From Pseudomonas anatoliensis (GTDB taxonomy: Bacteria > Pseudomonadota > Gammaproteobacteria > Pseudomonadales > Pseudomonadaceae), in assembly GCF_017976235.1 (NCBI RefSeq), contig NZ_JACVHC010000002.1, forward strand, positions 372,001 through 436,000: 64,000 nucleotides of DNA. Reading direction: 5' to 3'. Shown here piece by piece: positions 54,811 through 63,278 of the stretch; the stretch's first letter is position 1; every line of letters begins with the position of its first letter. The notes beneath the pieces were generated by a model that was given only the letters and a program-made list of their open reading frames with translations, did not search any database and was not told where the DNA came from. The translations under genes and the position numbers were made by a program.

Positions 54811-57720
54811 TTAGTATTTTCTTATCCGAAGGTTATCTACCTTAATAACATTGTCTATGGTGTGTCCAATATAAACGTACACGATAATTTGCGAAAACGC
54901 TGCGAGAAATATGCTAGACCTGGACTGCCATTTAGTGGTGGCCGGAAGAATGTCTTTGTAAATCTGGTAGGGCTGTGTAATGAGAGCATTTACGTCAACT
55001 GCGCATTGGTAGTCAAAGCTAAATATATACGGTTCACCACTATCAACCTCAAATGTTTTTTTCAAAGCTACATAATAAGAGGGAGGGCTACTGCTGCTTG
55101 GGATTGACTGAACGAAGAATTCCCCTTCTTCTTCACATATCTCTGCTTTGGGAAAATTTTCAATCAGTGTCCACCGATGCCAATCGTACCCTGTGAAAGT
55201 TGATAGTTCATCCAACCCCGCCTTCACCGTATAAACCCTGGCCTCACACTCCACCGCATCACTCACCATAGCCTCTCTAAAAAATCCCACCTTCAACACA
55301 ATCGCAACCGTCGAATCCGCCTTGCACTCACGCAACCACGCCACCTCGGCCGTATAACTCAACCCGGCTCCCTGATCATGCGCCGTACCCACAAACTGAT
55401 CTTTGGAACGTGAAGTCCCGTCGGTTCTTTGTTCCTTGTAACTTAACCAGATCGGCAGGCCGCTGCGCTGGAACGGCCACTTGTCGCACAGCACCTTAGT
55501 AGCATTCGTAATCAAACTCATTTGCAGAACTTCTCCCGAGAACCCTTCCAACAATGGTTTCGGCATGCTCCGTTGTAACAGTTCACCAATACGCAACTCC
55601 AGCGTTTGCGCAGGTGTAGGCGCTCGGGTATTCAGCACTTTGTATTCAATCAAAACACTGCGTTTTAAATTGGCGCCAGTGATAGCTGGCGCAATATTGA
55701 AATCAACGCGCTGCTGGCCGTTGACCGGTTTACGCTGTGGCGTGGTCGAGCCGTCTGCGGGGCGGCCGGTGATTGTCAGTTCGATCTCGCTGCCGGGTGG
55801 AACTTCGGCGGAATTGAACCTGACGGTAAAGCCGTGCTGGTGTTGATTGGGATCAAGTATGAGATCGGGTGCTTCAACGACTTCGGGCGGTGGCAGTTCG
55901 GCCTGTGGCTTGCCGATATTCAACTTCAGTTCGGCCGAGGTCCCCATCATTTGGCCATTGCGCTGCAGGGTGTAGCTCGCCATCACCGTGCCATTCAGGT
56001 TGTTGATCACATACGTTTTGGGCACAGTGAATTTCACCGGTTTTCCCACCGTGTGCGACGTCAGTTCGATGAAGTCACTGGTGCTTCCGTCAGTGGTCGA
56101 GCCGCGCCACCGATAGGTCACGCAATCCCCCAGGATTGTGTTGGTATGTGGCACAACCAATGTGGCGCCCGTCGGTGGAACATGGTCCGGATCGAGCGTG
56201 CCGTCCTGCCCGGCTTCTTCTACGTGCGGCCGCTCAAACTGGGGCAGTGACACACCTACCTGCATGTAAAACACCTGCGAGTCGCGCACATCAAGCAGTA
56301 CAGCGTCATCGTTCGCCACCCGATAAAACACCTTCACGCGCAACCCGGTGAACCGACGAATTACGGCGTTGCTGACGCTGCGCAGAATAGGCTCGTTCTC
56401 GGGGACATTACCGACTGGCCGCGAATCGTCGTAATAAACGATGGTGCCATTGGGGTGTCGCGCCTCCATGATCAGCGTCAGTTGATCGCTACCCTTGCGG
56501 CCCGGATATGCAGCGATCTTCGCCGTTGCCCAAGGTTCATCGGGATCCAGAATGCCGCCCGGCGCCTCAACTACCGAGGGCGCCGCCAGATGGTTGATCT
56601 GCCCTTCAACAGTCACGCTGGTATTTTTCGACGGCCTGTCCGCCACGCCCGCTCTTTGCAGTATGTAACCCACTGAAGCCCAGCCTTTGGCGATGGCTTT
56701 GACCGAGGCGTTGGGAATGACGAAATCGCAATGGAACGGCACATATTCGACTGTCTGCTCCAGTGGCCCGACGATGATCGGCTGACCGTTGGGCGCCGTG
56801 CCGGTCCAGGTCATGACGACCTTGTCGCCTACGGCGAAGTCATTTTCCGGGGTATAGATCCAGACGATGACGTTGATATCCCCCAGTTTCGCAAGATCAA
56901 TGGTCGACACCGGTTTGCCATCGACCAGCACCAGCGCTGCATTCAAGCGATTGCCTTTCAGGTCCACCAGTACACGGGTGATTTTCGCCCAGGGCGCACG
57001 CTCGTCGGGGTAGTTGCCGACGCGGTCGATCACTTGATAGGTCACCGGGACGTTGGCGCCATCGCCGTGTTTCTCGATGGTTGCTTTGTCGAAGGTGACG
57101 ATAATCGGGTGGTTGGCCGGGTCGTCGATCTGCTGCTGGGTCACGGGGTAATAAGTGACCTGCTGGCTCCCCCAGCGGCAAATGATGCAATCAAACGTCG
57201 CCATGTTTTCGTAGGGCTCGATGCGCATCTGGATTCCGCGCTCGGCCATGCCGGGATCCACCCCGTTGGACAAGTCCGGTATGAGCGTGTAATTGAGGCC
57301 GGAGTGGCCTTCTTCAGGGCTGTCATCGAAGCCGCCCGGGCGCGTCGTCTTGACCAGCATCGTCAGCACCGGCTGGTAACTTTCCTCGGCCTGGCCCACG
57401 CGCGTTACGCTGTAAAACATCTGCGCGTCACCATCGATAACAAAGCCTTGGGGAATGGTGATGACGACCCGTTCCCCCACCTGGTTTTCGTCTTCGATAA
57501 TGATGCTGCGCACCGGCGTCGAGAGATTGCCCCAGAAACATTTGAGCTCATCGCCAATGCTCATCACCAACCAGGGATTGAAGATGATTTGTAAATCGCC
57601 CTCGAGCGCGCGTACCGGGATACCGCCGTCGTAGTGCTCTGGTGTGCTCAGATCGGTACTGCCGACAATGAAGGGGCGATGAAGCGCGAGCGGATTGTTT
57701 TCATCGTGCGGCTTGATCAT
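54811..57720 (-). CDS. Large repeat protein with Ig-like units and a C-terminal jelly-roll-like domain
   Basis: A 969-residue protein of unknown function, without signal peptide or membrane segment (start MIKPHDENNPLALHRPFIVG). About seven divergent beta-rich units of 90-140 residues occupy 40-834. Units beginning near 380, 498 and 612 share the entry motif P-x-VxEA...(I/T)LDPD/N, and the unit at 498-604 ends with GKPVKFTVPKTYVINNLNG and SYTLQRNG. The segment 839-969 reads as one jelly-roll with LKKTFEVDSGEPYIFSFDYQ and the final strand VIKVDNLRIRKY, similar in pattern to carbohydrate-binding modules. The DNA for that last segment is AT-richer than the rest, suggesting an exchanged tip. Adhesin, toxin-complex or secreted binding roles are open; none is proven. 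Confidence 0.8.
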   Translation of the reverse strand: MIKPHDENNPLALHRPFIVGSTDLSTPEHYDGGIPVRALEGDLQIIFNPWLVMSIGDELKCFWGNLSTPVRSIIIEDENQVGERVVITIPQGFVIDGDAQMFYSVTRVGQAEESYQPVLTMLVKTTRPGGFDDSPEEGHSGLNYTLIPDLSNGVDPGMAERGIQMRIEPYENMATFDCIICRWGSQQVTYYPVTQQQIDDPANHPIIVTFDKATIEKHGDGANVPVTYQVIDRVGNYPDERAPWAKITRVLVDLKGNRLNAALVLVDGKPVSTIDLAKLGDINVIVWIYTPENDFAVGDKVVMTWTGTAPNGQPIIVGPLEQTVEYVPFHCDFVIPNASVKAIAKGWASVGYILQRAGVADRPSKNTSVTVEGQINHLAAPSVVEAPGGILDPDEPWATAKIAAYPGRKGSDQLTLIMEARHPNGTIVYYDDSRPVGNVPENEPILRSVSNAVIRRFTGLRVKVFYRVANDDAVLLDVRDSQVFYMQVGVSLPQFERPHVEEAGQDGTLDPDHVPPTGATLVVPHTNTILGDCVTYRWRGSTTDGSTSDFIELTSHTVGKPVKFTVPKTYVINNLNGTVMASYTLQRNGQMMGTSAELKLNIGKPQAELPPPEVVEAPDLILDPNQHQHGFTVRFNSAEVPPGSEIELTITGRPADGSTTPQRKPVNGQQRVDFNIAPAITGANLKRSVLIEYKVLNTRAPTPAQTLELRIGELLQRSMPKPLLEGFSGEVLQMSLITNATKVLCDKWPFQRSGLPIWLSYKEQRTDGTSRSKDQFVGTAHDQGAGLSYTAEVAWLRECKADSTVAIVLKVGFFREAMVSDAVECEARVYTVKAGLDELSTFTGYDWHRWTLIENFPKAEICEEEGEFFVQSIPSSSSPPSYYVALKKTFEVDSGEPYIFSFDYQCAVDVNALITQPYQIYKDILPATTKWQSRSSIFLAAFSQIIVYVYIGHTIDNVIKVDNLRIRKY

Positions 57721-58088
57721 GGCGACGTTCCTTCGTGTGTGGCTGCGAGTAAAAGAGCAGCTGGAGCTCTGATCAGAAGGGAATGGTGCCGTTACGACAA
57801 CTGTCAGGTCTGACAGGTAGAGGCTGGTTTCCGACGAATGGTGGCGCTTGACTCTGGATAGATATTTTTTGAGACGTCTTCGCTGAACCGTTTCTTGTGC
57901 AAAAAGTGCCAGATACTGGCCGACTAGTGGCCTTGCGCAAGACTTCGCGCTGGCTATGCTGACACCTAACTAACTATGTCGACCGTCATGCCAAAGCGTG
58001 CCGAGTCCATAGGGTTAGTACGTGATTCATGCTGCCAGAGTGCGCAACCCGAGGCACCGACACCGAACCAACAAGGAGCGACACCTAA

Positions 58089-58184
58089 ATGGACTTTCTT
58101 CAACACGTTAGGGCTGGCCCTCAACCGGGCTATCAAGAGAAGGATGTCTTGATTAGAGCGTTGCTGCATGGACGTTCCGATTGA
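58089..58184 (+). CDS. Possible 31-residue small protein
   Basis: ATG 10 nt after AAGGAG gives MDFLQHVRAGPQPGYQEKDV and ends LLHGRSD. It lies upstream of and in the same direction as the PAS-chemoreceptor gene. Only the ribosome site supports it; it could be chance. Confidence 0.3.
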   Translation: MDFLQHVRAGPQPGYQEKDVLIRALLHGRSD

Positions 58185-58205
58185 TCATCATTTATCACCT
58201 GACAA

Positions 58206-58224
58206 CTTCCTCCCATGGAGGAAG
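58206..58224 (+). repeat. Hairpin with GGAGG in the descending arm
   Basis: CTTCCTCC-CAT-GGAGGAAG, a perfect 8-bp stem about 90 bp upstream of the PAS-chemoreceptor start. It could be an mRNA-binding-protein site or a regulator operator; nothing decides between these. Confidence 0.45.
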
Positions 58225-58314
58225 GCGTGTGCCTGTTCTGTGGAACGTAGTGGTGGATTCTGAAAGACCTGAACTTTCATCAAATCAAAAGAACGCGCGG
58301 AAGGTGATACAACC

Positions 58315-59634
58315 ATGTTCAACCTACATCACAAGGCTGACCTGAAGGAAATCGAGCGCTTCAGCTGCGCCTTGACTGAAACCAATGCCAAGTTGGCGGC
58401 GATCAGCCGTTCGATGGCGATGATCGAGTTCAGCCCCGATGGCATTGTTCTGGATGCCAATGAAAACTTTTGCAAGACCATGGGCTACGGTGCCGAAGAA
58501 GTGCGCGGCAAACATCACCGGATCTTTTGCGAAGAAGCGTTTTATCGCAGCGAGGATTACGCGAAGTTATGGCGTGACCTGGCTCGGGGCGAGCCGATCA
58601 GCGGGACGTTCCTGCGTTTGAACAAGAGCGGCAGGGAAGTCTGGCTAGAAGCCAGTTACATGCCGGTCTATGGCCCGGACAAACAAGTAAAAAGTGTGAT
58701 CAAAGTGGCGGCGGACATTACCGCGCGGATCAACAAGGAACATGAAGAGGAAAGCATGCTCGCGGCGATTGGTCGCTCGATGGCGGTGATCGAGTTCACG
58801 CCGGAGGGCAATGTGATTACCGCCAACGAAAACTTCCTCAAGACCACGCAATACACGCTCAACGAAGTTGTCGGCCACCACCACAGCATGTTCTGCCATC
58901 GGGCCGAAGCCGAGTCGGTGCAATACAAGGCATTCTGGGCTTCGCTCAATCGCGGCGAATATCACTCCCATCGCTTCGAGCGCAAGAACAAGTCCGGGCA
59001 GATGGTTTACCTCGAAGCTTCGTATAACCCGTTGTTCGACGCCAAGGGCCGCTTGTACAAAGTGGTCAAGTTCGCCAGCGACATCACCCGCCAGATGACC
59101 ACGTTGCAGAATGCCGCGGAATCGGCCCACAGCACTTCGGTACAAAACGACGCCTGCGCGCAAAAAGGCTCACAGGTCGTGCAGCAAACGGTGCAGATCA
59201 TTCAGGACATTTCCCGCGACCTCAACGAAGCGGCGGTCAGCATCGATGCGGTCAGCAAGCAGTCGGACATCATCGGCACCATCGTCCAGACCATACGCGG
59301 CATCGCCGATCAGACCAATTTGCTGGCGCTGAACGCGGCCATCGAAGCAGCGCGGGCCGGCGAACATGGGCGGGGTTTTGCGGTGGTCGCGGATGAAGTG
59401 CGCAGTCTTGCTGCGCGCACCAGTCAGGCGACGCTGGAGATTGTTGAAGTGGTGCGCAAGAACCATGACTTGTCGTTGAGTGCGGTTTCGAGCATGCAAT
59501 CGAGTTTGAGCCGCACCGGGCTTGGGGTTGAACTGGCGAATGAGGCGGGGGAGGTGATCCTGGAGATTCAGCAAGGCTCGCGGCATGTGGTAGATGCGAT
59601 CAGCCAGTTCAATGAGACCCTGCAACTGAACTAG
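58315..59634 (+). CDS. Cytoplasmic PAS-PAS methyl-accepting chemotaxis protein (BdlA-like)
   Basis: A 439-residue soluble receptor with no TM segment. Two tandem PAS domains (about 24-135 and 146-258; [20 protein letters not shown] and [20 protein letters not shown]) precede a short signalling domain with [20 protein letters not shown]. The layout is that of P. aeruginosa BdlA, which links redox or nutrient sensing to biofilm dispersal, and of Aer-like energy sensors. Which of these applies is not decided by sequence. An AAGGTGATACAACC leader precedes the ATG. Confidence 0.9.
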   Translation: MFNLHHKADLKEIERFSCALTETNAKLAAISRSMAMIEFSPDGIVLDANENFCKTMGYGAEEVRGKHHRIFCEEAFYRSEDYAKLWRDLARGEPISGTFLRLNKSGREVWLEASYMPVYGPDKQVKSVIKVAADITARINKEHEEESMLAAIGRSMAVIEFTPEGNVITANENFLKTTQYTLNEVVGHHHSMFCHRAEAESVQYKAFWASLNRGEYHSHRFERKNKSGQMVYLEASYNPLFDAKGRLYKVVKFASDITRQMTTLQNAAESAHSTSVQNDACAQKGSQVVQQTVQIIQDISRDLNEAAVSIDAVSKQSDIIGTIVQTIRGIADQTNLLALNAAIEAARAGEHGRGFAVVADEVRSLAARTSQATLEIVEVVRKNHDLSLSAVSSMQSSLSRTGLGVELANEAGEVILEIQQGSRHVVDAISQFNETLQLN

Positions 59635-59647
59635 CACCGCATAGCAA

Positions 59648-59729
59648 CTGTAGGAGCTGCGGCACGCTGCGATCTTTTGATCTTTTAAATTCAAGATCAA
59701 AAGATCGCAGCGTGCCGCAGCTCCTACAT
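59648..59729. repeat. REPIN-type inverted repeat, family A variant
   Basis: Both arms carry GCTGCGGCACGCTGCGATC instead of GCTGCCGAAGGCTGCGATC, again with compensating changes that keep the stem. It lies between the convergent chemoreceptor and PACE genes. Confidence 0.9.
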
Positions 59730-59756
59730 CATGTTTCCATTGCAGTGGCTGACGAT

Positions 59757-60197
59757 TTATGCCGCCGCAGGGGAATCCGGCAACGCCGAGGCAGGCAGAC
59801 CAAACACCCGATCAAACAGCCAGTTGAACGCAAACGTGTAGCAAGGGATGAAGATGATCAGCGCCAGATCCAGCAGGAACGCCTGCACCAGACTGATATT
59901 CATCCACCACGCGATCAACGGAATCAGGAACACGATCAACGTCAGTTGAAAGCCGATTGCGTGGGCGATGCGTCGTTTTACGGTGCGGGTGCGTGACTGC
60001 TGACGACTCTCCCAGTGCTCGAACATCGAGGTATAGATGAAATTCCAGGTGACGGCGATGGTGGTGATGATCACCGCCAACGGCCCGGTGCTGCCCGGCG
60101 AGGTGCCCGACAACAGGGCCAGACCGAGGGCGGAAAAGGTCATGCCGATCACTTCGTAGAGCGATACATAGACCAGTTTGCGTTTGACGCCTTGCAT
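59757..60197 (-). CDS. PACE-family multidrug/biocide efflux transporter
   Basis: A 146-residue inner-membrane protein with four TM segments in two tandem PACE (BTP) units. Each unit starts with a charged, aromatic motif: KRKLVYVSLYEVIGMTFSAL and, in the second, KRRIAHAIGFQLTLIVFLIP. It pumps out cationic biocides such as chlorhexidine in characterised members (AceI). ATG at 60197 is preferred over an upstream start. The divergent LysR gene is the expected regulator. Confidence 0.9.
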   Translation of the reverse strand: MQGVKRKLVYVSLYEVIGMTFSALGLALLSGTSPGSTGPLAVIITTIAVTWNFIYTSMFEHWESRQQSRTRTVKRRIAHAIGFQLTLIVFLIPLIAWWMNISLVQAFLLDLALIIFIPCYTFAFNWLFDRVFGLPASALPDSPAAA

Positions 60198-60319
60198 GCA
60201 GATTTGCCTCTTTCTTGCCATTTGTTGGCCAGTGGGACTGGCGGAGGCGGCGAAAGATAGCTTCAATAGGGCTGACAGAAAAAGTCAGAAGCTTTCAGTT
60301 CTATTGATAGGTTGACCCA

Positions 60320-61192
60320 TTGAATTTCAACAGCGACAGCATTGAACTGTTCCTTGCGGTGATTGAACGCGGCTCGTTTTCCGCTGCCGCCCGCGCATTG
60401 GGCAAAGTCCCGTCGGCAGTGAGCATGGGCATCGGCAACCTTGAAGCCGAACTCGGTTATTCGCTGTTTGATCGCAGCCATCGCGAACCGCAACCGACGG
60501 CGATGGCGCTTTCTCTGGTACCGCACGCACGGCTGATTGCCGGGCAGCTCAAGCAACTGCAAGTGCACGCGGTGGAGTTGTCGTTGGGGCTGGAGAGCAA
60601 GTTGTCGATCGGCGTGGTCGCGGACATCGACCGTCGGCGTTTGCTGGCGGCGATCAAGGCTATTGCCGAGCGCCATCCGCTGCTCGACATCGAAGTCCTG
60701 ACGGCGCCGCAGGATGATGTGCTGGCGATGCTGCACAGCGGTCGCGTCAGTGTATGCCTGGCGTTCGCCGGGTTGAGCATGAACGTGCTGGAGCGCTTTC
60801 AGTTTGTCGGCAGCGAACGGATGATCGCGACGCTGGCGGCGGACAGTCCGTTGTTGCAGGGACAGGATCTGTTTCTTGAAGACCTGGTGCACGTACGGCA
60901 GATCTTCGTCGCCAGTCGTGACTTGCCGATCAGTGAGACGCGGCCGTTAGTGGCTGAATCGCACTGGCGCACCGATACCCTGGAAACCGCGATGGAAATG
61001 GTCGAGGCGGGATTGGGCTGGGGTAATTTCCCGCTGTCGGTGGTGCAGTCGCGACTGGATGCCGGGCGTTTGAAACGGCTGAATTTTCGCAACATCGAAA
61101 ATGGCCTGGTACTGCCGGTACACGCGGTATGGCTCAAGAGCCAGCCGTTACAGAAGGCTGCATTGGCGTTGGTCGAATTGCTCGGCCACTAA
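60320..61192 (+). CDS. LysR-family regulator divergent from the PACE gene
   Basis: A 290-residue regulator with an N-terminal winged helix (about 5-64; IELFLAVIERGSFSAAARAL) and a periplasmic-binding-like effector domain (about 90-285). The only suitable start is TTG at 60320, with AGG about 8 nt upstream. The LysR-PACE divergent pair, 122 bp apart, matches the AceR-AceI arrangement, so it probably controls the efflux gene. Confidence 0.9.
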   Translation: MNFNSDSIELFLAVIERGSFSAAARALGKVPSAVSMGIGNLEAELGYSLFDRSHREPQPTAMALSLVPHARLIAGQLKQLQVHAVELSLGLESKLSIGVVADIDRRRLLAAIKAIAERHPLLDIEVLTAPQDDVLAMLHSGRVSVCLAFAGLSMNVLERFQFVGSERMIATLAADSPLLQGQDLFLEDLVHVRQIFVASRDLPISETRPLVAESHWRTDTLETAMEMVEAGLGWGNFPLSVVQSRLDAGRLKRLNFRNIENGLVLPVHAVWLKSQPLQKAALALVELLGH

Positions 61193-61194
61193 GC

Positions 61195-61214
61195 CCCGCA
61201 CAAATTGCGGGGTA
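61195..61214 (+). terminator. GC-rich hairpin after the LysR gene
   Basis: CCCCGC pairs with GCGGGG around ACAAATT directly after the stop codon. The T-run is missing, so termination would be weak. Confidence 0.55.
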
Positions 61215-61244
61215 AACCTTGGGCTTGTGTGCGCCACAGAAACC

Positions 61245-61280
61245 TGTGGGAGCTGGCTTGCCAGCGATAGCGGTCTGTCA
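61245..61280 (+). repeat. Solitary REP half, family C
   Basis: A single copy of CCTGTGGGAGCTGGCTTGCC plus AGCGATAGCGG with no inverted partner nearby. The following 30 bp lead into a family A REPIN. It is the only unpaired family C unit of the window. Confidence 0.85.
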
Positions 61281-61313
61281 GTCAATAATGTATCGACTGA
61301 CGCACAACCCCCC

Positions 61314-61398
61314 TGTAGGAGCTGCCGAAGGCTGCGATCTTTTGATCTTGATCTTTAACAACAAGATCAAAAGATCGCAGCCTTCGGCAGCTCCTACA
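61314..61398. repeat. REPIN-type inverted repeat, family A
   Basis: Perfect arms TGTAGGAGCTGCCGAAGGCT and complement with loop GATCTTTAACAACAAGATC. It lies just downstream of gntR, between it and the LysR gene end. Confidence 0.93.
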
Positions 61399-61414
61399 TG
61401 GACCCGAGGCAGGC

Positions 61415-62446
61415 TCAGGTGCTTTCGCGGATCTTCAGTTCGAAGCCCATGTCTTCCACCGGCCGTGCCACGTTGTTGCCCGCCATCAACGTCAGCATCT
61501 GCTCCGCTGCGCGCCGGCCAATCGCCTCACGCGGGGTGTTGATGCTGCTCAGGCGCGGCACCATGTGCTCGGACATCGGCAAGTCGTTGAAGCCCAGAAT
61601 TGCCACTTGCTCAGGGATTTTGATGCCGTGGCGCAGCGCCTCCAGCAATGCACCTTGTGCCAGGTCATCGTTGCCGAAGAAGATCGCATCGACATCCGGG
61701 TGCGCCGCCAGCAATTGCAGAAACAACTCGCCACCCAATCCCACCGACGAAGCACGCGGCGTCAGCATTTCCAGATCCGGGTCATAACGCCCGGCCTTCT
61801 GCAACGCTTTGCGAAAACCTTCGCCTCGCAGCAACGTGCGCTGATCAAGTTGCGCACCGATGTAAGCCAGACGTTTGCGCCCACGGGAAAGCAAATGCTC
61901 TGCCGCCGTTTCGCCGGCGCTGAGCTGGGAGAAGCCGACGCAATTCACGCCCGCAGCGCTGTCCAGTTCCATCATGTACACGCAGGGAATGTTGCTGGCC
62001 TCGATCATTCGCCGCGAACTTTCGGTGCGATCAAAACCGGTCAGCAGAAACCCGCGCGGCTGATAAGCCATGTAGTTGCGCAGCAGGTTTTCTTCTTCAT
62101 CACGGGAGTAGTGGAAGTTGCCGATCAGTACTTCGAAGCCCTTGGGCGTCAAAACCCGATGAATGGCTTCCAGCGTATCGATGAACAACAGGTTGGACAG
62201 TGACGGCACCAAAACCACTACAGAATGGCTCTGCGCCGAGGCCAAAGCACGGGCGGCAGGGTTGACCACGTAGTTGAGTTCTAGGGCGGCCTTGCGGACT
62301 TTTTCCACCAGTTCGGTGGCCACGGTGCTGACCCCGCGCAAGGCACGGGATGCGGTAATCGGGCTGACGCCGGCAAGGCGAGCAACTTCATTGAGGGTGG
62401 GACGGCCGGTGGTCCGGGTATTTTTATCGTTTTTAGGAGTGGTCAT
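61415..62446 (-). CDS. gntR: LacI-family repressor of gluconate metabolism
   Basis: A 343-residue repressor with an N-terminal LacI helix-turn-helix (about 15-60; TLNEVARLAGVSPITASRAL) and a sugar-binding core (VVVLVPSLSNLLFIDTLEAI onward). ATG at 62446 gives the same length as P. aeruginosa GntR (PA2320). It is divergent from gntK, and a GntR-type operator lies before each of gntR, gntK and gntT. Release by gluconate or 6-phosphogluconate is inferred from the family. Confidence 0.94.
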   Translation of the reverse strand: MTTPKNDKNTRTTGRPTLNEVARLAGVSPITASRALRGVSTVATELVEKVRKAALELNYVVNPAARALASAQSHSVVVLVPSLSNLLFIDTLEAIHRVLTPKGFEVLIGNFHYSRDEEENLLRNYMAYQPRGFLLTGFDRTESSRRMIEASNIPCVYMMELDSAAGVNCVGFSQLSAGETAAEHLLSRGRKRLAYIGAQLDQRTLLRGEGFRKALQKAGRYDPDLEMLTPRASSVGLGGELFLQLLAAHPDVDAIFFGNDDLAQGALLEALRHGIKIPEQVAILGFNDLPMSEHMVPRLSSINTPREAIGRRAAEQMLTLMAGNNVARPVEDMGFELKIREST

Positions 62447-62475
62447 CGGGCGGCTTGCCAAACAAAAATCAAGGC

Positions 62476-62489
62476 ACTAAGGTAGCGCT
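62476..62489. promoter_or_regulatory. GntR-type operator before gntR
   Basis: ACTAAGGTAGCGCT fits AC-N-AAG-N-TAGCGCT, the P. aeruginosa GntR site (from memory), at every position. It is about 30 bp upstream of the gntR ATG, so autoregulation is expected. Confidence 0.75.
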
Positions 62490-62627
62490 GTCCTGATGCA
62501 GCTGCAAATGCGTAAGCGAGGTCCTGCCTGATCTTCGCTTTTTGGTGTTGGGAACAAACCTGCTGCAACCCAAAAAAACGACAAGAAGGCGTCGGCAACT
62601 TCTATCTGTGCACTAGAGTCATAGCTT

Positions 62628-62641
62628 GCAAAGGTAGCGCT
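62628..62641. promoter_or_regulatory. GntR-type operator before gntK
   Basis: GCAAAGGTAGCGCT differs from the first operator by one specified base. The site lies 22 bp upstream of the gntK ATG and is followed, as is the first, by GTC. Confidence 0.72.
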
Positions 62642-62662
62642 GTCTGCGCGCTGAGGTGTTTC

Positions 62663-63196
62663 ATGAATCATCCCATCACCGCCCTGGTCATCATGGGCGT
62701 TGCCGGTTGCGGCAAGACGTGCGTCAGCGAGGCCCTGTGCCAATTGAGCGGCGCCACTGCCATTGAAGGCGATACTTTCCATCCGGCCGCGAACATCGAA
62801 AAGATGAGCGCGGGGATCCCCCTGAACGACGACGACCGTGCCGGCTGGCTCGACAGCCTGTGCGAGGAGCTGCGCCGCGTTGACGCCACGGGCCAGCGCC
62901 CGGTGCTGACCTGCTCGGCCCTCAAACACAGTTATCGCGAAATCCTGCGCAGTGCCTTGCCGGGCCTGGGCTTCGTGTTCCTTGAGTTGACCCCTGAAGT
63001 TGCCGCCGAGCGTGTGTCTCATCGTCCGGGCCACTTCATGCCGGCCACGTTGATCGAAAGCCAGTTCGCCACCCTCGAATCGCCCAAAGGCGAGCCGTTG
63101 ACCCTGGCGTTGAACGCTTCGATCCACAGCGTCGAAGAACTGGCAGAGCAAGCTCACGTCTGGTGGCAGGCCAATGGCCTGAAACAGGCGGTATGA
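62663..63196 (+). CDS. gntK: Gluconokinase
   Basis: A 177-residue P-loop kinase phosphorylating gluconate to 6-phosphogluconate, so it feeds Edd directly. Walker A is MGVAGCGKTCVSEAL (about 11-25), with GDTFHPAANIEKMSAG and TCSALKHSYREILR as further family marks. It is followed by its own spacer and operator before the permease. Confidence 0.96.
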   Translation: MNHPITALVIMGVAGCGKTCVSEALCQLSGATAIEGDTFHPAANIEKMSAGIPLNDDDRAGWLDSLCEELRRVDATGQRPVLTCSALKHSYREILRSALPGLGFVFLELTPEVAAERVSHRPGHFMPATLIESQFATLESPKGEPLTLALNASIHSVEELAEQAHVWWQANGLKQAV

Positions 63197-63204
63197 GTGT
63201 GTTC

Positions 63205-63218
63205 ATGCAGATAGCGCT
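63205..63218. promoter_or_regulatory. GntR-type operator before gntT
   Basis: ATGCAGATAGCGCT keeps the TAGCGCT core and part of the left half. It lies in the 82-bp gntK-gntT spacer, so the permease may have a separately controlled promoter. Confidence 0.6.
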
Positions 63219-63278
63219 GTCCTTACGACTTCTGATTAACCCGCTTTAATAACAACAACAAACCAGGAGACACCCCCA

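Larger units (their letters stand above)
57721..58314. other. Intergenic region between the repeat protein and the PAS chemoreceptor
   Basis: 594 bp without a recognised gene. It should hold two divergent promoters. Contents that can be pointed to are a 31-codon reading frame at 58089-58184 and an 8-bp-stem hairpin CTTCCTCC-CAT-GGAGGAAG at 58206-58224 that would hide a Shine-Dalgarno-like GGAGG. No REPIN is present, unlike most other long spacers here. Confidence 0.5.

Noticed and set aside
54775..55107. A 110-codon open frame on the plus strand overlapping the end of the 969-codon gene
   Set aside because: Begins inside the hairpin region and has no ribosome site. It exists because the AT-rich tip is open in several frames; the minus-strand frame fits a jelly-roll end.
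57966..58169. A 67-codon minus-strand frame in the spacer before the PAS chemoreceptor
   Set aside because: No ribosome site, unlikely composition, and it overlaps the better-supported small plus-strand frame.
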